64,000 bases of DNA from Leptolinea sp964420995 (GCA_964420995.1 CAYQUX010000012.1:62001-126000), one strand, 5' to 3'; positions 38,150 to 46,699 are shown, counted from the first letter of the stretch. Notes: a model not told the origin generated them from the letters alone. A program made the numbers and translations.

Positions 38150-39646
38150 TCATGCCGTACCTGTTCCTTCAAGCACATGCAGTTCACTTACCCGCTTGAA
38201 ATGATATCCATAGACGGTAAAAGTAATGGCCAACGGGAGTTTTTCCGGTTCGTGAAACAGCGTCCAGAACACGAGATCCCAGTAATACCCGCGTTCCGGG
38301 CTGATGATCCCGATTTTCCAGATGGTGCGGAACAATGCCAGCACTTCCTGGGTTTCCAGATGCACCGTTCGTTTAGCCGGTTTGTAATCTGTGAGAAAAG
38401 TCTTTACTCGTTTGTAGAATCCCTCAGCGGAATAAATGGTGCGCAGGATTGTCTCGTAGCCTGCTTTTAATTCGTGCATATCCATGCGGGGGATGATGTT
38501 TGTTGAACCATCGGCGTTGTCACCTGACATTTCTTCATTCAAGCGGCCTTCATTCTTTAGCCTGTTGTAAAGGGGCGTCCCAAAAGGAGCCTGAAGCAGC
38601 CCCACCATTGCCGTAACGATCCCACTCGTCTGGATGAACTCAATCTGTCGCTGAAAGATGGAAGAGGTATCAGAATCAAAACCAACAATGAAACCGCCCA
38701 TAACCTGCAAACCATTGTGTTGTAAGAGTTTCACACTGTCAATCAGATTGCGGCCTTTATTCTGGCTCTTATGGCATTCCGTCAAACAGATCTCATCAGG
38801 AGTTTCAATTCCGACAAACACTGAAATGAATCCGGCCTCGGTCATCATCTTCATCAACACCGGATCATCCGCCAGGTTGATGGACGCTTCTGTTATGAAA
38901 TTCGTGCCAGCTTTTCCCTGCCGCCATTCAATTAATGCCGGAAGAATTTCCTCTTTTAAGGCTTTTTTATTGCCGATGAAATTATCATCCACAAAAAACA
39001 CATTCCGCCGCCAGCCGAGTGAGTAAAGCTTATCCAATTCCGCGATGATCTGTTTGGCGGTTTTTAATCGGGGTGTGTGCCCAAGCATGGCTGTTATATT
39101 GCAAAATTCACAGCCAAAGGGACAACCCCGGGAAAACTGAATGCACATTGAATCATAGCGTTTCATGTCAATCAATTCCCACATGGGAACAGGAGTCTGG
39201 GACATATCAGCGTATTCCGTGGTGGAATATATCTTTTGCAACGTCCCATTTTCCAGATCGCGCAGGAATACGGGATACGTGATCTCACCTTCATTCAGAA
39301 CAAAATGATCGATCTCGGGGAAATCCTGCCATTCTCCAATAAACATGGGTCCACCGGCGACGATCATTTTCCCCGCTGCTTTTATTCTCATGGCTGCTTC
39401 ATGGGTTGAAACACGTTGGATATCCATGGCACTGATGAATACCATATCAGCCCATGCAATATCCTGGTCCGAAAGTTTCTTCACATTCATATCCACCAAA
39501 CGCATTTCCCAATGGGTGGGGGACATGGCTGCAATGGTTACCAGACCCAACGGCGGATTGGATGAGCTCTTACGAACAAATTGCAGAGCGTGCTTGAAAC
39601 TCCAGAAGGTATCAGGAAATTCAGGGTAAAGATATAAAACTTTCAT
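38150..39646 (-). CDS. B12-binding-domain radical SAM protein (DUF4070 type)
   Basis: 498 residues. The N-terminal ~140 form a B12-binding-type Rossmann domain (MKVLYLYPEFPDTFWSF, SSNPPLGLVTIAA, VFISAMDIQ, IVAGGPMF). The radical SAM cluster is CPFGCEFC, followed by VFFVDDNFIGNK. The C-terminal ~150 residues fit DUF4070. The closest well-known relatives are HpnP-type C-methylases, but most members are uncharacterised, so a methyl transfer or other radical reaction on a lipid is only a possibility. The B12 His-loop motif (DxHxxG) is not visible. AGGTGA precedes the ATG. It is a single-gene unit ending at its own terminator. Confidence 0.85.
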   Translation of the reverse strand: MKVLYLYPEFPDTFWSFKHALQFVRKSSSNPPLGLVTIAAMSPTHWEMRLVDMNVKKLSDQDIAWADMVFISAMDIQRVSTHEAAMRIKAAGKMIVAGGPMFIGEWQDFPEIDHFVLNEGEITYPVFLRDLENGTLQKIYSTTEYADMSQTPVPMWELIDMKRYDSMCIQFSRGCPFGCEFCNITAMLGHTPRLKTAKQIIAELDKLYSLGWRRNVFFVDDNFIGNKKALKEEILPALIEWRQGKAGTNFITEASINLADDPVLMKMMTEAGFISVFVGIETPDEICLTECHKSQNKGRNLIDSVKLLQHNGLQVMGGFIVGFDSDTSSIFQRQIEFIQTSGIVTAMVGLLQAPFGTPLYNRLKNEGRLNEEMSGDNADGSTNIIPRMDMHELKAGYETILRTIYSAEGFYKRVKTFLTDYKPAKRTVHLETQEVLALFRTIWKIGIISPERGYYWDLVFWTLFHEPEKLPLAITFTVYGYHFKRVSELHVLEGTGTA

Positions 39647-39740
39647 GTTTCACCTGTTTTGGTAATTCTCTTCAAAAAATTCTTTCGTCTAACCATAGTC
39701 CGTTTTCAGGCAATAACCAGTAACCGAAAGTCACAGTTAA

Positions 39741-39783
39741 AGGCCTATTGGCATCTGTGACCCAACGGAAAAAATAGGCCTAT
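39741..39783 (+). repeat. Paired AGGCCTAT sites upstream of a NarL-type kinase gene
   Basis: AGGCCTATT (39741-39749) and AATAGGCCT (39773-39781) are a perfect 9-base inverted repeat with a 23-base spacer. The second copy also lies in the 10-base palindrome ATAGGCCTAT (39774-39783), just before the -35 box of the kinase promoter. The placement suits a binding site for a regulator, perhaps the response regulator encoded two genes on. Confidence 0.45.
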
Positions 39784-39789
39784 CGTTGA

Positions 39790-39817
39790 TTGTTGTGTAC
39801 CACCTGAATGCTATAAT
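39790..39817 (+). promoter_or_regulatory. Promoter of the NarL-type two-component operon
   Basis: TTGTTG (39790-39795), 16-base spacer, and TATAAT (39812-39817), preceded by TGC (extended -10). Seven bases separate it from the GTG at 39825, so the mRNA is predicted to begin at the start codon. Confidence 0.7.
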
Positions 39818-39824
39818 CCCAATT

Positions 39825-41009
39825 GTGGAAAGACCGGAACGCCCCGCCATTCAAACTGGATCAAGCATCAACCTGGCATTTGCCATCGTTGTCATGGCTT
39901 CGTATCTTTCCATCTTCTCTTCTTTTGAACCCGAATCGATCCAGGTTTTGATCTGGCTTACCCTGATTGGAATTGCATATTTAAGTGTGGGGGTTTACGG
40001 TTATTCGTATGTATCCCGCCAGCCAACGCAGTCCTTGATCGTGGCATACTTTGCCTGCCAGATGCTTCTTGGCGGGATTATTGTGTATCTGAGTCGCGGA
40101 AACGGATTAACATTGTTAATCCTGCTGCCCCTTGCCGGACAAAGCGTCCTTCTTTTGCGTAGTTTCTGGATGTATGTTCCAGCGTTCCTTTCAGCCATCT
40201 GTTATGGGATTGCCGTACAAGGCTACACGCAGAACCTTGAGACAACCATGGCAGCCCTCCCGATATACGCAGCCGGGGTCTTTTTCATTATGATTTTCAC
40301 ACAGGTCGCCATTGGCGAAGAACAGGCCCGACATGAAGTTAACCGACTGATCGGTGATCTGGAAGCGGCCAATGCCCGCCTCCGTGAATTTGCCATTCAG
40401 GTGGAAGATCTCACCATAACCAAGGAACGCAACCGCCTTGCACGTGAGATTCATGACGGGCTGGGACACTACCTGACAACCATAAATATGCAAATCCAGG
40501 CAGCCTCAGCCGTCATGCAGCAGGATCCAACTACCGCTCATTCGATGCTTTTGAAAGCGCAAAACTTAAGTCAGGAAGCCCTACAGGATGTTCGCCGCTC
40601 TGTCAACGCGTTGCGATCTTCCTCGGAAGAGAGTCTGCCGTTAAAGAATCGAATAGACCGGCTCCTCGAAGACGGCGAAATGGCAAACCTGCATACAGAG
40701 TTCACCATTCAGGGTAATTACAGGGAATTGGATAGCAAGAAATCCATCACCCTTTATCGAGCCGCGCAGGAAGGATTCAGTAACACGCGAAAACACGCCT
40801 CAGCCACGCTCTTTTCCATCACCCTTGACTTTGCCAATCCAGATACGGTTCGCATGACTCTGCAGGATAATGGTAAAGGAACAGATAGAATTGAAGGCGG
40901 TTTCGGATTAATCGGTTTGCATGAACGATTAACCCTCGTTGATGGCAATTGCGAAATATTCACATCGAAAGGTGAAGGATTTACCCTTCAAATAACGGTC
41001 CCAGGATGA
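39825..41009 (+). CDS. NarL-type (HisKA_3) sensor histidine kinase
   Basis: 394 residues from GTG 39825. The first ~160 hold six membrane segments without a large outside domain. A short coiled helix (EAANARLREFAIQVEDLT) leads to the HisKA_3 phosphoacceptor H210 in RLAREIHDGLGHYL. The ATPase domain has LYRAAQEGFSNTRKHA and GFGLIGLHERL. It phosphorylates the response regulator encoded next, whose ATG overlaps its stop by four bases. The longer frame from TTG 39786 would include the promoter, so GTG 39825 is preferred. The signal is unknown; the compact sensor suggests a membrane or lipid cue. Confidence 0.9.
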   Translation: MERPERPAIQTGSSINLAFAIVVMASYLSIFSSFEPESIQVLIWLTLIGIAYLSVGVYGYSYVSRQPTQSLIVAYFACQMLLGGIIVYLSRGNGLTLLILLPLAGQSVLLLRSFWMYVPAFLSAICYGIAVQGYTQNLETTMAALPIYAAGVFFIMIFTQVAIGEEQARHEVNRLIGDLEAANARLREFAIQVEDLTITKERNRLAREIHDGLGHYLTTINMQIQAASAVMQQDPTTAHSMLLKAQNLSQEALQDVRRSVNALRSSSEESLPLKNRIDRLLEDGEMANLHTEFTIQGNYRELDSKKSITLYRAAQEGFSNTRKHASATLFSITLDFANPDTVRMTLQDNGKGTDRIEGGFGLIGLHERLTLVDGNCEIFTSKGEGFTLQITVPG

Positions 41010-41662
41010 AACAATCTATTCGCATCTTGCTTGTGGATGATCAGGCGCTTTTCCGTGAAGGTCTGCGGATATTGCTTTCTTCCCAACCGGATTTTGAAGT
41101 AGTCGCTGAAGCTTCCAATGGAGAGGAGGCTTTGCGGCAGGCAGCCATCTTCAGGCCTGAAGTTGTTCTCATGGATCTGCGCATGCCGGTTCTTGACGGG
41201 GTGGCAGCCACCCGCCGGTTGCATGAACTCTACCCCGCATCTCGTGTCATCGCCCTGACAACTTTCGATGAAGATGAATACATCTTTGAGGGTCTTCGCG
41301 CCGGCGCGTACGGCTATCTGCTAAAAGATGTTCCTTCACAAAAATTGTTTGAGGCTATCTACGCCGCCAACAGAGGAGAATACTTCCTCATGCCCTCGGT
41401 AACAGCCCGGGTAATGGCCGAGTTTTCTCGCCTTCCACGCATTCAACCTGTAACAGCCTCTCCCAACCAGACGTTACTTTCAGAACGTGAAAAACAGATT
41501 CTGAGGATGGTCGCGCAGGGTGCGAGTAACAGGGAAATCGCCGAAGAACTGGTCATTGCGGAAGGCACCGTCAAGAATCACCTGAGTAATATATTTGACA
41601 AGCTGGAAGCCCGCGATAGAATGCAGGCTGTGCTAAAGAGTAAAGAACTGGGAATAATCTAA
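41006..41662 (+). CDS. NarL/FixJ-family response regulator
   Basis: 218 residues. The receiver domain has the acidic pair D11-D12 (LLVDDQ), phosphoacceptor D57 in VVLMDLRMP, and the conserved lysine in YLLKDVPS. The C-terminal LuxR-type helix-turn-helix is clear (LSEREKQILRMVAQG, NREIAEELVIAEGTVKNHL). It is the partner of the upstream kinase, with a four-base overlap. Targets are unknown; the inverted AGGCCTAT sites before the operon could be one. Confidence 0.94.
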   Translation: MKQSIRILLVDDQALFREGLRILLSSQPDFEVVAEASNGEEALRQAAIFRPEVVLMDLRMPVLDGVAATRRLHELYPASRVIALTTFDEDEYIFEGLRAGAYGYLLKDVPSQKLFEAIYAANRGEYFLMPSVTARVMAEFSRLPRIQPVTASPNQTLLSEREKQILRMVAQGASNREIAEELVIAEGTVKNHLSNIFDKLEARDRMQAVLKSKELGII

Positions 41663-41664
41663 GT

Positions 41665-42531
41665 ATGGAACCGGAAACCAATAACCTGAATAATCAATTT
41701 CCATCTGACCAACCAAAATTCACACCGACCTTCTTTGGTATTCTGCTGGTTATGGCAGGGTTTCTTATTCTGCTTGACCAATACCTGCGAACGGAATGGT
41801 TGAGCTTTACGGTGGTGCCTTCCATCGGGTTGATATTGCTGGCTACAGGCTTGAACACCCGGCGCATGGCATGGATCATTCCAGGTATTCTTGTTGGGGC
41901 TTTGGGAATCGGAGGCATGGTCCTATTCGGCGGCCTTATCAACCAGCCGGTATTTACAATACGCCTGGGTTGGGCGTTTCTGGCTTTATCGGCCGGGTTT
42001 ATGGCGATCCTGTTTTTTTCCCTCCTGTACAGTAGTCATCATGCCTGGTGGGCTTTCCTCGTGGCTGGAATTTTCGCTGGAACAGCCTATCCGTTTATTT
42101 CAGAACGTTTATCCGTGTTTGTTTTTATCGCATCCATTGCTTCTGGTATGGGCATCGCTTTCCTCGCCTGGGGCTTTTTTGAGAGACTGCTCGGTCTGCT
42201 CATCCCCGGCAGCCTCCTGTGTGGGTTGGGACCCGGCTTTTACCTTGGGTTTATCTCCAACGCGGATGGCAATGAACTGGTTCAGATCGGCTTCCTGATC
42301 ACCTGCCTTGGGCTTGGCTGGATTTTAATTACCCTGACCTCCCGCATGATCAATCCTGTTTTCCTGTGGTGGCCGTTGATTCCGGGGGGAATACTGACGA
42401 TGGTGGGTTGGGGACTGACCATTGGCGGCAACCGTAGCAGCGCCGTTACGCTGATCGGCAATACGGGCTCGATCAGCCTGATCATATTTGGACTTTATTT
42501 AATTTTATTGCGTCGGGGAATCCGTAAATAA
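41665..42531 (+). CDS. Polytopic membrane protein of unknown function
   Basis: 288 residues with about nine membrane segments after a ~25-residue polar N-terminus rich in N, Q and P. I do not recognise the family. A repeated pattern of paired segments with short glycine-rich turns (LATGLNTRRMAWIIPGILVG, GWILITLTSRMINPVFLWWP) is visible. It starts two bases after the response regulator stop, so it is co-transcribed and could be either a target or a partner of the two-component system. Its stop directly abuts the stop of the convergent PH-domain gene. Confidence 0.7.
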   Translation: MEPETNNLNNQFPSDQPKFTPTFFGILLVMAGFLILLDQYLRTEWLSFTVVPSIGLILLATGLNTRRMAWIIPGILVGALGIGGMVLFGGLINQPVFTIRLGWAFLALSAGFMAILFFSLLYSSHHAWWAFLVAGIFAGTAYPFISERLSVFVFIASIASGMGIAFLAWGFFERLLGLLIPGSLLCGLGPGFYLGFISNADGNELVQIGFLITCLGLGWILITLTSRMINPVFLWWPLIPGGILTMVGWGLTIGGNRSSAVTLIGNTGSISLIIFGLYLILLRRGIRK

Positions 42532-43167
42532 TTACATCCGGCTGAGAAGGTCTTTTTTCTTATCGCGGAACTCTTCTTCGGTCAAAATCCCTTTAATCCG
42601 CAGAGCATTCAGCTCCTCTATCAGATCAGGGATGGTTTGTTCCTTAACCACATTACGGAAGGTCATTCCTGATTCTTTATTCATACCCAATTGGTTCTTC
42701 GCGTCCATCATAACCTTTTTGAACGCTACCGGATCGCCAATGAAATTGAAAAGATTCGATCCCATCTCGCTGGCAGTCAGGATCTCCACATTGCCATAAC
42801 CAAAAAGCCGACCAATGAACGTCTGTGAGAGTTTCACATCATTCACTTTTTCCAATGACGAATCGGTCACGTTTTTGCTGAGTATACCAGCAACCTGTAT
42901 CACCCGCCGGCTGGTAATCAGAAACTGCCGGTTGTTCCATTCCAAAAAGCATCGAATCATATCGACAAGTGGAATGATGATGAAAAGAAAGCCTATGCCA
43001 TAGAATGGCCCGGTCAACGGGATGGCAATGGCAATTCCAACAGTGAGTATGATAAGGAGAAGAATATCAACCAGGATATTTTTACTCAATACCAGCCAGT
43101 GTTGCCTTGTGACCAGTAAAATTCTTTCATCGGCAGAAAGCAATCTCATCATATAGGATTGGTTCAT
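42532..43167 (-). CDS. Bacterial PH-domain membrane protein with C-terminal SHOCT motif
   Basis: 211 residues. Two membrane segments (~28-68) follow a short N-terminus. A bPH2 (YdbT-like) domain spans ~70-160, with FLITSRRVIQVAGILSKNVTDSSLEKVNDV and FGYGNVEILTASEMG. The last 30 residues match SHOCT (LIEELNALRIKGILTEEEFRDKKKDLL). This architecture is common, and the role is thought to lie at the membrane, but no function is established. It is transcribed convergently to the two-component operon with no bases between the two stops. Confidence 0.85.
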   Translation of the reverse strand: MNQSYMMRLLSADERILLVTRQHWLVLSKNILVDILLLIILTVGIAIAIPLTGPFYGIGFLFIIIPLVDMIRCFLEWNNRQFLITSRRVIQVAGILSKNVTDSSLEKVNDVKLSQTFIGRLFGYGNVEILTASEMGSNLFNFIGDPVAFKKVMMDAKNQLGMNKESGMTFRNVVKEQTIPDLIEELNALRIKGILTEEEFRDKKKDLLSRM

Positions 43168-43186
43168 TCCCAGGGCTCCGGTGTGA

Positions 43187-43987
43187 TTAATTGGCTGTGG
43201 TCTGTGATGCCAGCGCTTTTAGGATTAATTCCTCGGTGTTTTTTTTTGGTTTTCCCGGGTAAAGAAAATGAGCGAGAAATTCCCTGTTACCTTTTGGGCC
43301 TTCCAATGGTGAGAGAATAAGACCTTCCACACCAAAACCTTCGGCCTCAGCCGCGTGAAGCACATCCGACAACACCCGGGCATGAATTTTGGGATCCCGG
43401 ATTACGCCCTTGCCTTTATCCGCTTCTTCCCGTCCAGCCTCAAATTGAGGTTTTATCAGAGTGACAGCCGTTCCCCCTCGCTCCGCCAGCCAGCCTCGAA
43501 TCACAGGAAAAAGAACCCGCAGTGAAATAAACGAGACATCCACGCAGACAAGTTGAACGGGTGACGGTAAAACACTCAAACTGCGGGCGTTGGTGTGTTC
43601 CAATAGCGTCACACGTGGATCAGTCCGTAGTTTCCAGTGAAAATCACCATGCCCGGAATCTACAGATAATACTGAAACAGCGCCATGCTGCAGCAGGCAA
43701 TCGGTAAATCCTCCAGTGGAAGCGCCAATATCCGCGCAGGAATACCCCGCAAGGTCAGTCAATTGAAAGGCGATCAGCGCGGCTTCCAACTTCTCACCAC
43801 CGCGCGAAACATATTTTTGCTTTCCAACCAGTTCCAGAACAGAATCGGCTGTTACCATTTGCGAGGGCTTTAAGACCATCTGTCCATTAACCCGCACAGA
43901 GCCAGCCATGACCATGCGCTGCGCCAGATTGCGGCTTTCCACCAGTCCAAGTTCAACCAATCGTAAATCCAGGCGGGTTTTTAACAC
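43187..43987 (-). CDS. tlyA: TlyA-family rRNA 2'-O-methyltransferase
   Basis: 266 residues. An N-terminal S4 RNA-binding domain (MLKTRLDLRLVELGLVESRNLAQRMVMAGSV, residues ~1-60) is followed by an FtsJ-like methyltransferase domain: SAM site ADIGASTGGFTDCLL, then VDVSFISLRVLFP and LIKPQFEAGR. TlyA enzymes methylate cytidines of 16S/23S rRNA (capreomycin sensitivity) and were once called hemolysins. The start is GTG with no Shine-Dalgarno; TATTTA lies seven bases ahead, so a leaderless mRNA is likely. Confidence 0.92.
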   Translation of the reverse strand: MLKTRLDLRLVELGLVESRNLAQRMVMAGSVRVNGQMVLKPSQMVTADSVLELVGKQKYVSRGGEKLEAALIAFQLTDLAGYSCADIGASTGGFTDCLLQHGAVSVLSVDSGHGDFHWKLRTDPRVTLLEHTNARSLSVLPSPVQLVCVDVSFISLRVLFPVIRGWLAERGGTAVTLIKPQFEAGREEADKGKGVIRDPKIHARVLSDVLHAAEAEGFGVEGLILSPLEGPKGNREFLAHFLYPGKPKKNTEELILKALASQTTAN

Positions 43988-43994
43988 TTCGGTT

Positions 43995-44024
43995 TAAATA
44001 CACCTTTTCGTTTTGTGATAAGAT
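43995..44024. promoter_or_regulatory. Overlapping divergent leaderless promoters tlyA/ubiA-like
   Basis: The 44-base gap between the two start codons holds TGATAAGAT (extended -10, 44016-44024) for the plus-strand gene and minus-strand TATTTA (43995-44000) for tlyA. Each hexamer ends exactly seven bases from its start codon. No ribosome site is present on either side. Confidence 0.6.
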
Positions 44025-44031
44025 ATTTTTT

Positions 44032-44901
44032 ATGCTACGCGCTATCATCAAAACCATGCGGATCAAACAATGGGTAAAGAACGGGTTGATCTTCGCCGCG
44101 CTTGTTTTTGACCGCCAACTGACCAATCCAACCGCTTTCGCACGTACCCTTGCCGGTTTCTTTCTTTTTTGTATTCTATCGAGTACCGTCTATATTATCA
44201 ACGATATTATGGATGTGGAAGCAGATCGGCAGCATCCCCGCAAGAAAAATCGACCCATTGCCTCCGGGAAATTATCCATCCGGGCAGCCTGGATTACAGC
44301 GGGGATATTTCTCCTCGTGACTTTCATCTGCGCGTATCTGCTATCACCGGTCTTTCTGATTATCGCGGTGTGTTACTTTGCACTTAACCTGGCGTATTCC
44401 ATGCGCCTGAAACATATCGTCATTATTGATGTGGTTATGCTTTCAATCGGGTTTGTTCTTCGAGTTGGCGGTGGTGTTTCCCTTATCCAGGTGGAGCGTT
44501 TTTCCCCATGGTTGTATGTGGTCACCTTCCTTCTGGCGCTTTATCTCGGGTTTGGCAAACGCCGTGCCGAATTGAAACTGCTTTCCTCTTCAGCCGCCAA
44601 TCATCGAAAAGTCCTGGATGGGTATTCACTCCCCTTCCTTGACCAGATCATGATGATGATCTCCGGAACGACGATCATCGCTTACAGTCTTTATACGTTC
44701 TCAGCCCCCAATTTGCCCGCGAACCACTCCATGATGTTGACCATTCCTTTTGTGGTCTATGGCCTGTTGCGTTACCTTCAACTTACAGAAATTCAGGAAA
44801 TCAATCTGGCACCGGATGAGGTACTTCTTGTCGATCGGCCGCTTCAAATTGTCATTCTTCTCTGGGGACTTTGCGTATTGGCTATCTTCTACATTTTCTA
44901 A
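44032..44901 (+). CDS. UbiA-family prenyltransferase, decaprenyl-phosphate phosphoribosyltransferase-like
   Basis: 289 residues with about nine membrane segments. The first Asp-rich motif is NDIMDVEADRQHPRKKNRPIASG (~58-80). Farther on, YLGFGKRRAEL matches the GKRxAEL block of the Rv3806c-type enzymes that put phosphoribose on decaprenyl phosphate, rather than quinone-type UbiA. The product would be polyprenyl-phospho-ribose, a donor for cell-wall pentoses. That activity is inferred from these motifs only. It is followed after seven bases by mevalonate kinase and IPK, enzymes that feed polyprenyl synthesis. Confidence 0.82.
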   Translation: MLRAIIKTMRIKQWVKNGLIFAALVFDRQLTNPTAFARTLAGFFLFCILSSTVYIINDIMDVEADRQHPRKKNRPIASGKLSIRAAWITAGIFLLVTFICAYLLSPVFLIIAVCYFALNLAYSMRLKHIVIIDVVMLSIGFVLRVGGGVSLIQVERFSPWLYVVTFLLALYLGFGKRRAELKLLSSSAANHRKVLDGYSLPFLDQIMMMISGTTIIAYSLYTFSAPNLPANHSMMLTIPFVVYGLLRYLQLTEIQEINLAPDEVLLVDRPLQIVILLWGLCVLAIFYIF

Positions 44902-44908
44902 ATTCAAA

Positions 44909-45871
44909 ATGACCGACGTCCTTTCCACCGCAAGTGCTCCAGGCAAAGCAATACTTTTGGGGGAACATGCCGTTGTCTATGGCAAACCGGCAATTGCCAT
45001 ACCGGTTTCTCAATTACGGGTGGAAGCTACAGTTGAGTCGTTCCGTTGCCCTTCGGATGAAATGTGGATCGATTCCCCCATGATCCGTCTTTACAAAAAT
45101 GTCGGAGACCTGCCATCTGACCATCCGCTCCGTCTGGCGGTTGATCTGACTCGCGAAGAATGTAAACAAAAGCACTTCCCCGGTTGTATGATCCGGATTA
45201 ATTCCTCCCTGCCTATCGGTGGCGGAATGGGATCTGGTGCTGCGGTGAGTTGCGCGTTAATCCGTTCGCTATCGAACTTTCTTGATGGACAGCCGCTCCC
45301 TGCCGAAACCGTCAACCGTCTCGCATTTGAGGTGGAAAAGATCCATCACGGAAACCCATCCGGTGTGGATAACACAGTAATCACGTACGAGCAGCCTATT
45401 TTTTTCCAACGCGGCTCCACGTTGGAAAAAGTCCGCGTCAAAGACCCTGTTCATCTGGTTATTGCCGATACCGGCATTAATTCAGCGACCAGCCTCATGG
45501 TGACCGGTGTACGGAAACGATATGAACAAAACAAGGATATCTACAACCAGCTCTTCATGTCTATCGAAGAACAGGTGATTATCGCGCGCAGCGCCCTTGA
45601 AACAGGAAAAATACAAACGTTGGCCGACACGATGAATGAAAATCATCGGTTATTACAATCGATGGAAGTATCATCATTCGCGCTTGACCGCCTGGTAAAA
45701 AATGCCAGATCAGCCGGAGCGCTGGCCGCCAAATTGATCGGCGCGGGTGGCGGCGGAAATATGATCGCCCTGTGCACTGCGGAGACTATCCGGTCGGTCA
45801 GCCAGGCTTTGAATTCCAGCGGAGCTGTAAGGGTATTTGCCTTTACCCTTACCGGAGAATCAGCAACCTGA
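44909..45871 (+). CDS. mvk: Mevalonate kinase
   Basis: 320 residues from ATG 44909. GHMP kinase motifs: ASAPGKAILLGEHAVVYGKPAIA at the N-terminus, PIGGGMGSGAAVS as the phosphate-binding loop, HGNPSGVDNTV (with the catalytic Asp) and KLIGAGGGGNMIAL near the end. It makes 5-phosphomevalonate from mevalonate and ATP. The frame continues upstream to 44750 inside the ubiA-like gene, but the motif begins only after 44909. There is no clear Shine-Dalgarno, and translation may be coupled to the gene before. The stop shares a base with the IPK start (TGATG). Confidence 0.93.
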   Translation: MTDVLSTASAPGKAILLGEHAVVYGKPAIAIPVSQLRVEATVESFRCPSDEMWIDSPMIRLYKNVGDLPSDHPLRLAVDLTREECKQKHFPGCMIRINSSLPIGGGMGSGAAVSCALIRSLSNFLDGQPLPAETVNRLAFEVEKIHHGNPSGVDNTVITYEQPIFFQRGSTLEKVRVKDPVHLVIADTGINSATSLMVTGVRKRYEQNKDIYNQLFMSIEEQVIIARSALETGKIQTLADTMNENHRLLQSMEVSSFALDRLVKNARSAGALAAKLIGAGGGGNMIALCTAETIRSVSQALNSSGAVRVFAFTLTGESAT

Positions 45872-46677
45872 TGAAAAGCGGCAAGCGTGTTTTCATCAAA
45901 CTGGGCGGCGCGGCCATCACAGATAAAGCCAAACCCCGCACGGCGCTGCCCGAAAACATTCGCCGGCTGGCGGATGAGATTTTCCGGGTACACCATCAAT
46001 TCCCTGAAATGCGCATTCTTATCGGCCACGGATCTGGTTCTTTCGGCCATTTCTCCGCGCAAAAACACAACACAAGAAACGGCGTTAAAACGGAAGAAGA
46101 TTGGAAGGGTTTTGCTGAAGTGTGGGACGATGCCCGCAAGCTGAATGAGCTGGTCATTCAAACCTTTCTTTCATCCGGACTTCCGGTAATCGCTTTTCCT
46201 CCTTCAGCCTGGCTGGTTACAGATAACCGTAATGTAGCGAATGCGTTTACTGAGTCTATACAGGCTGCCTGGGAGAATCACTTGATCCCAGTGGTCAACG
46301 GGGACGTGATCTTTGACCGTTCACTGGGAGGAACAATTCTCTCCACCGAAGAGGTCTTTTCCATCCTAACCAGGGAGATGCGTCCCGATCAGATCATTCT
46401 CGCTTCCAGAGAACCGGGTGTCTGGGAAGACTACCCGGCCAATACCCGATTGGCGGCAACACTCACACAGACTGAATTTTTTTCGATTTCAAATGCCATC
46501 CGTGGTTCCGCCGGAATGGACGTCACAGGTGGCATGGCCAAAAAGGTCTCCATCATGATGGAATTACTGCAGAAAGACTCTTCAATACACATCTCCATCA
46601 CCAGCGGATTGAATCCCAATGCGGTCTATGACGCCCTGGTTGACAAACCATCCGGAACTTTGTTAAAGTCAAACTGA
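45871..46677 (+). CDS. ipk: Isopentenyl phosphate kinase
   Basis: 268 residues from ATG 45871. Amino acid kinase fold: VFIKLGGAAITDK at the start and the IPK signature HGSGSFGHF, whose last His is the catalytic residue in archaeal IPKs. VVNGDVIFD and GGMAKKVSIMMEL follow. It phosphorylates isopentenyl phosphate to IPP, the last step of the alternative mevalonate route known from archaea and Chloroflexi. Paired with mevalonate kinase, it argues for that route; the decarboxylase that makes isopentenyl phosphate is not in the window. Confidence 0.9.
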   Translation: MKSGKRVFIKLGGAAITDKAKPRTALPENIRRLADEIFRVHHQFPEMRILIGHGSGSFGHFSAQKHNTRNGVKTEEDWKGFAEVWDDARKLNELVIQTFLSSGLPVIAFPPSAWLVTDNRNVANAFTESIQAAWENHLIPVVNGDVIFDRSLGGTILSTEEVFSILTREMRPDQIILASREPGVWEDYPANTRLAATLTQTEFFSISNAIRGSAGMDVTGGMAKKVSIMMELLQKDSSIHISITSGLNPNAVYDALVDKPSGTLLKSN

Positions 46678-46699
46678 CTAGTGAAAAAAGGAGCCTGAA

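Noticed and set aside
44750..44908. Upstream extension of mevalonate kinase
   Set aside because: It lies inside the ubiA-like gene in another frame; the GHMP motif starts right after ATG 44909.
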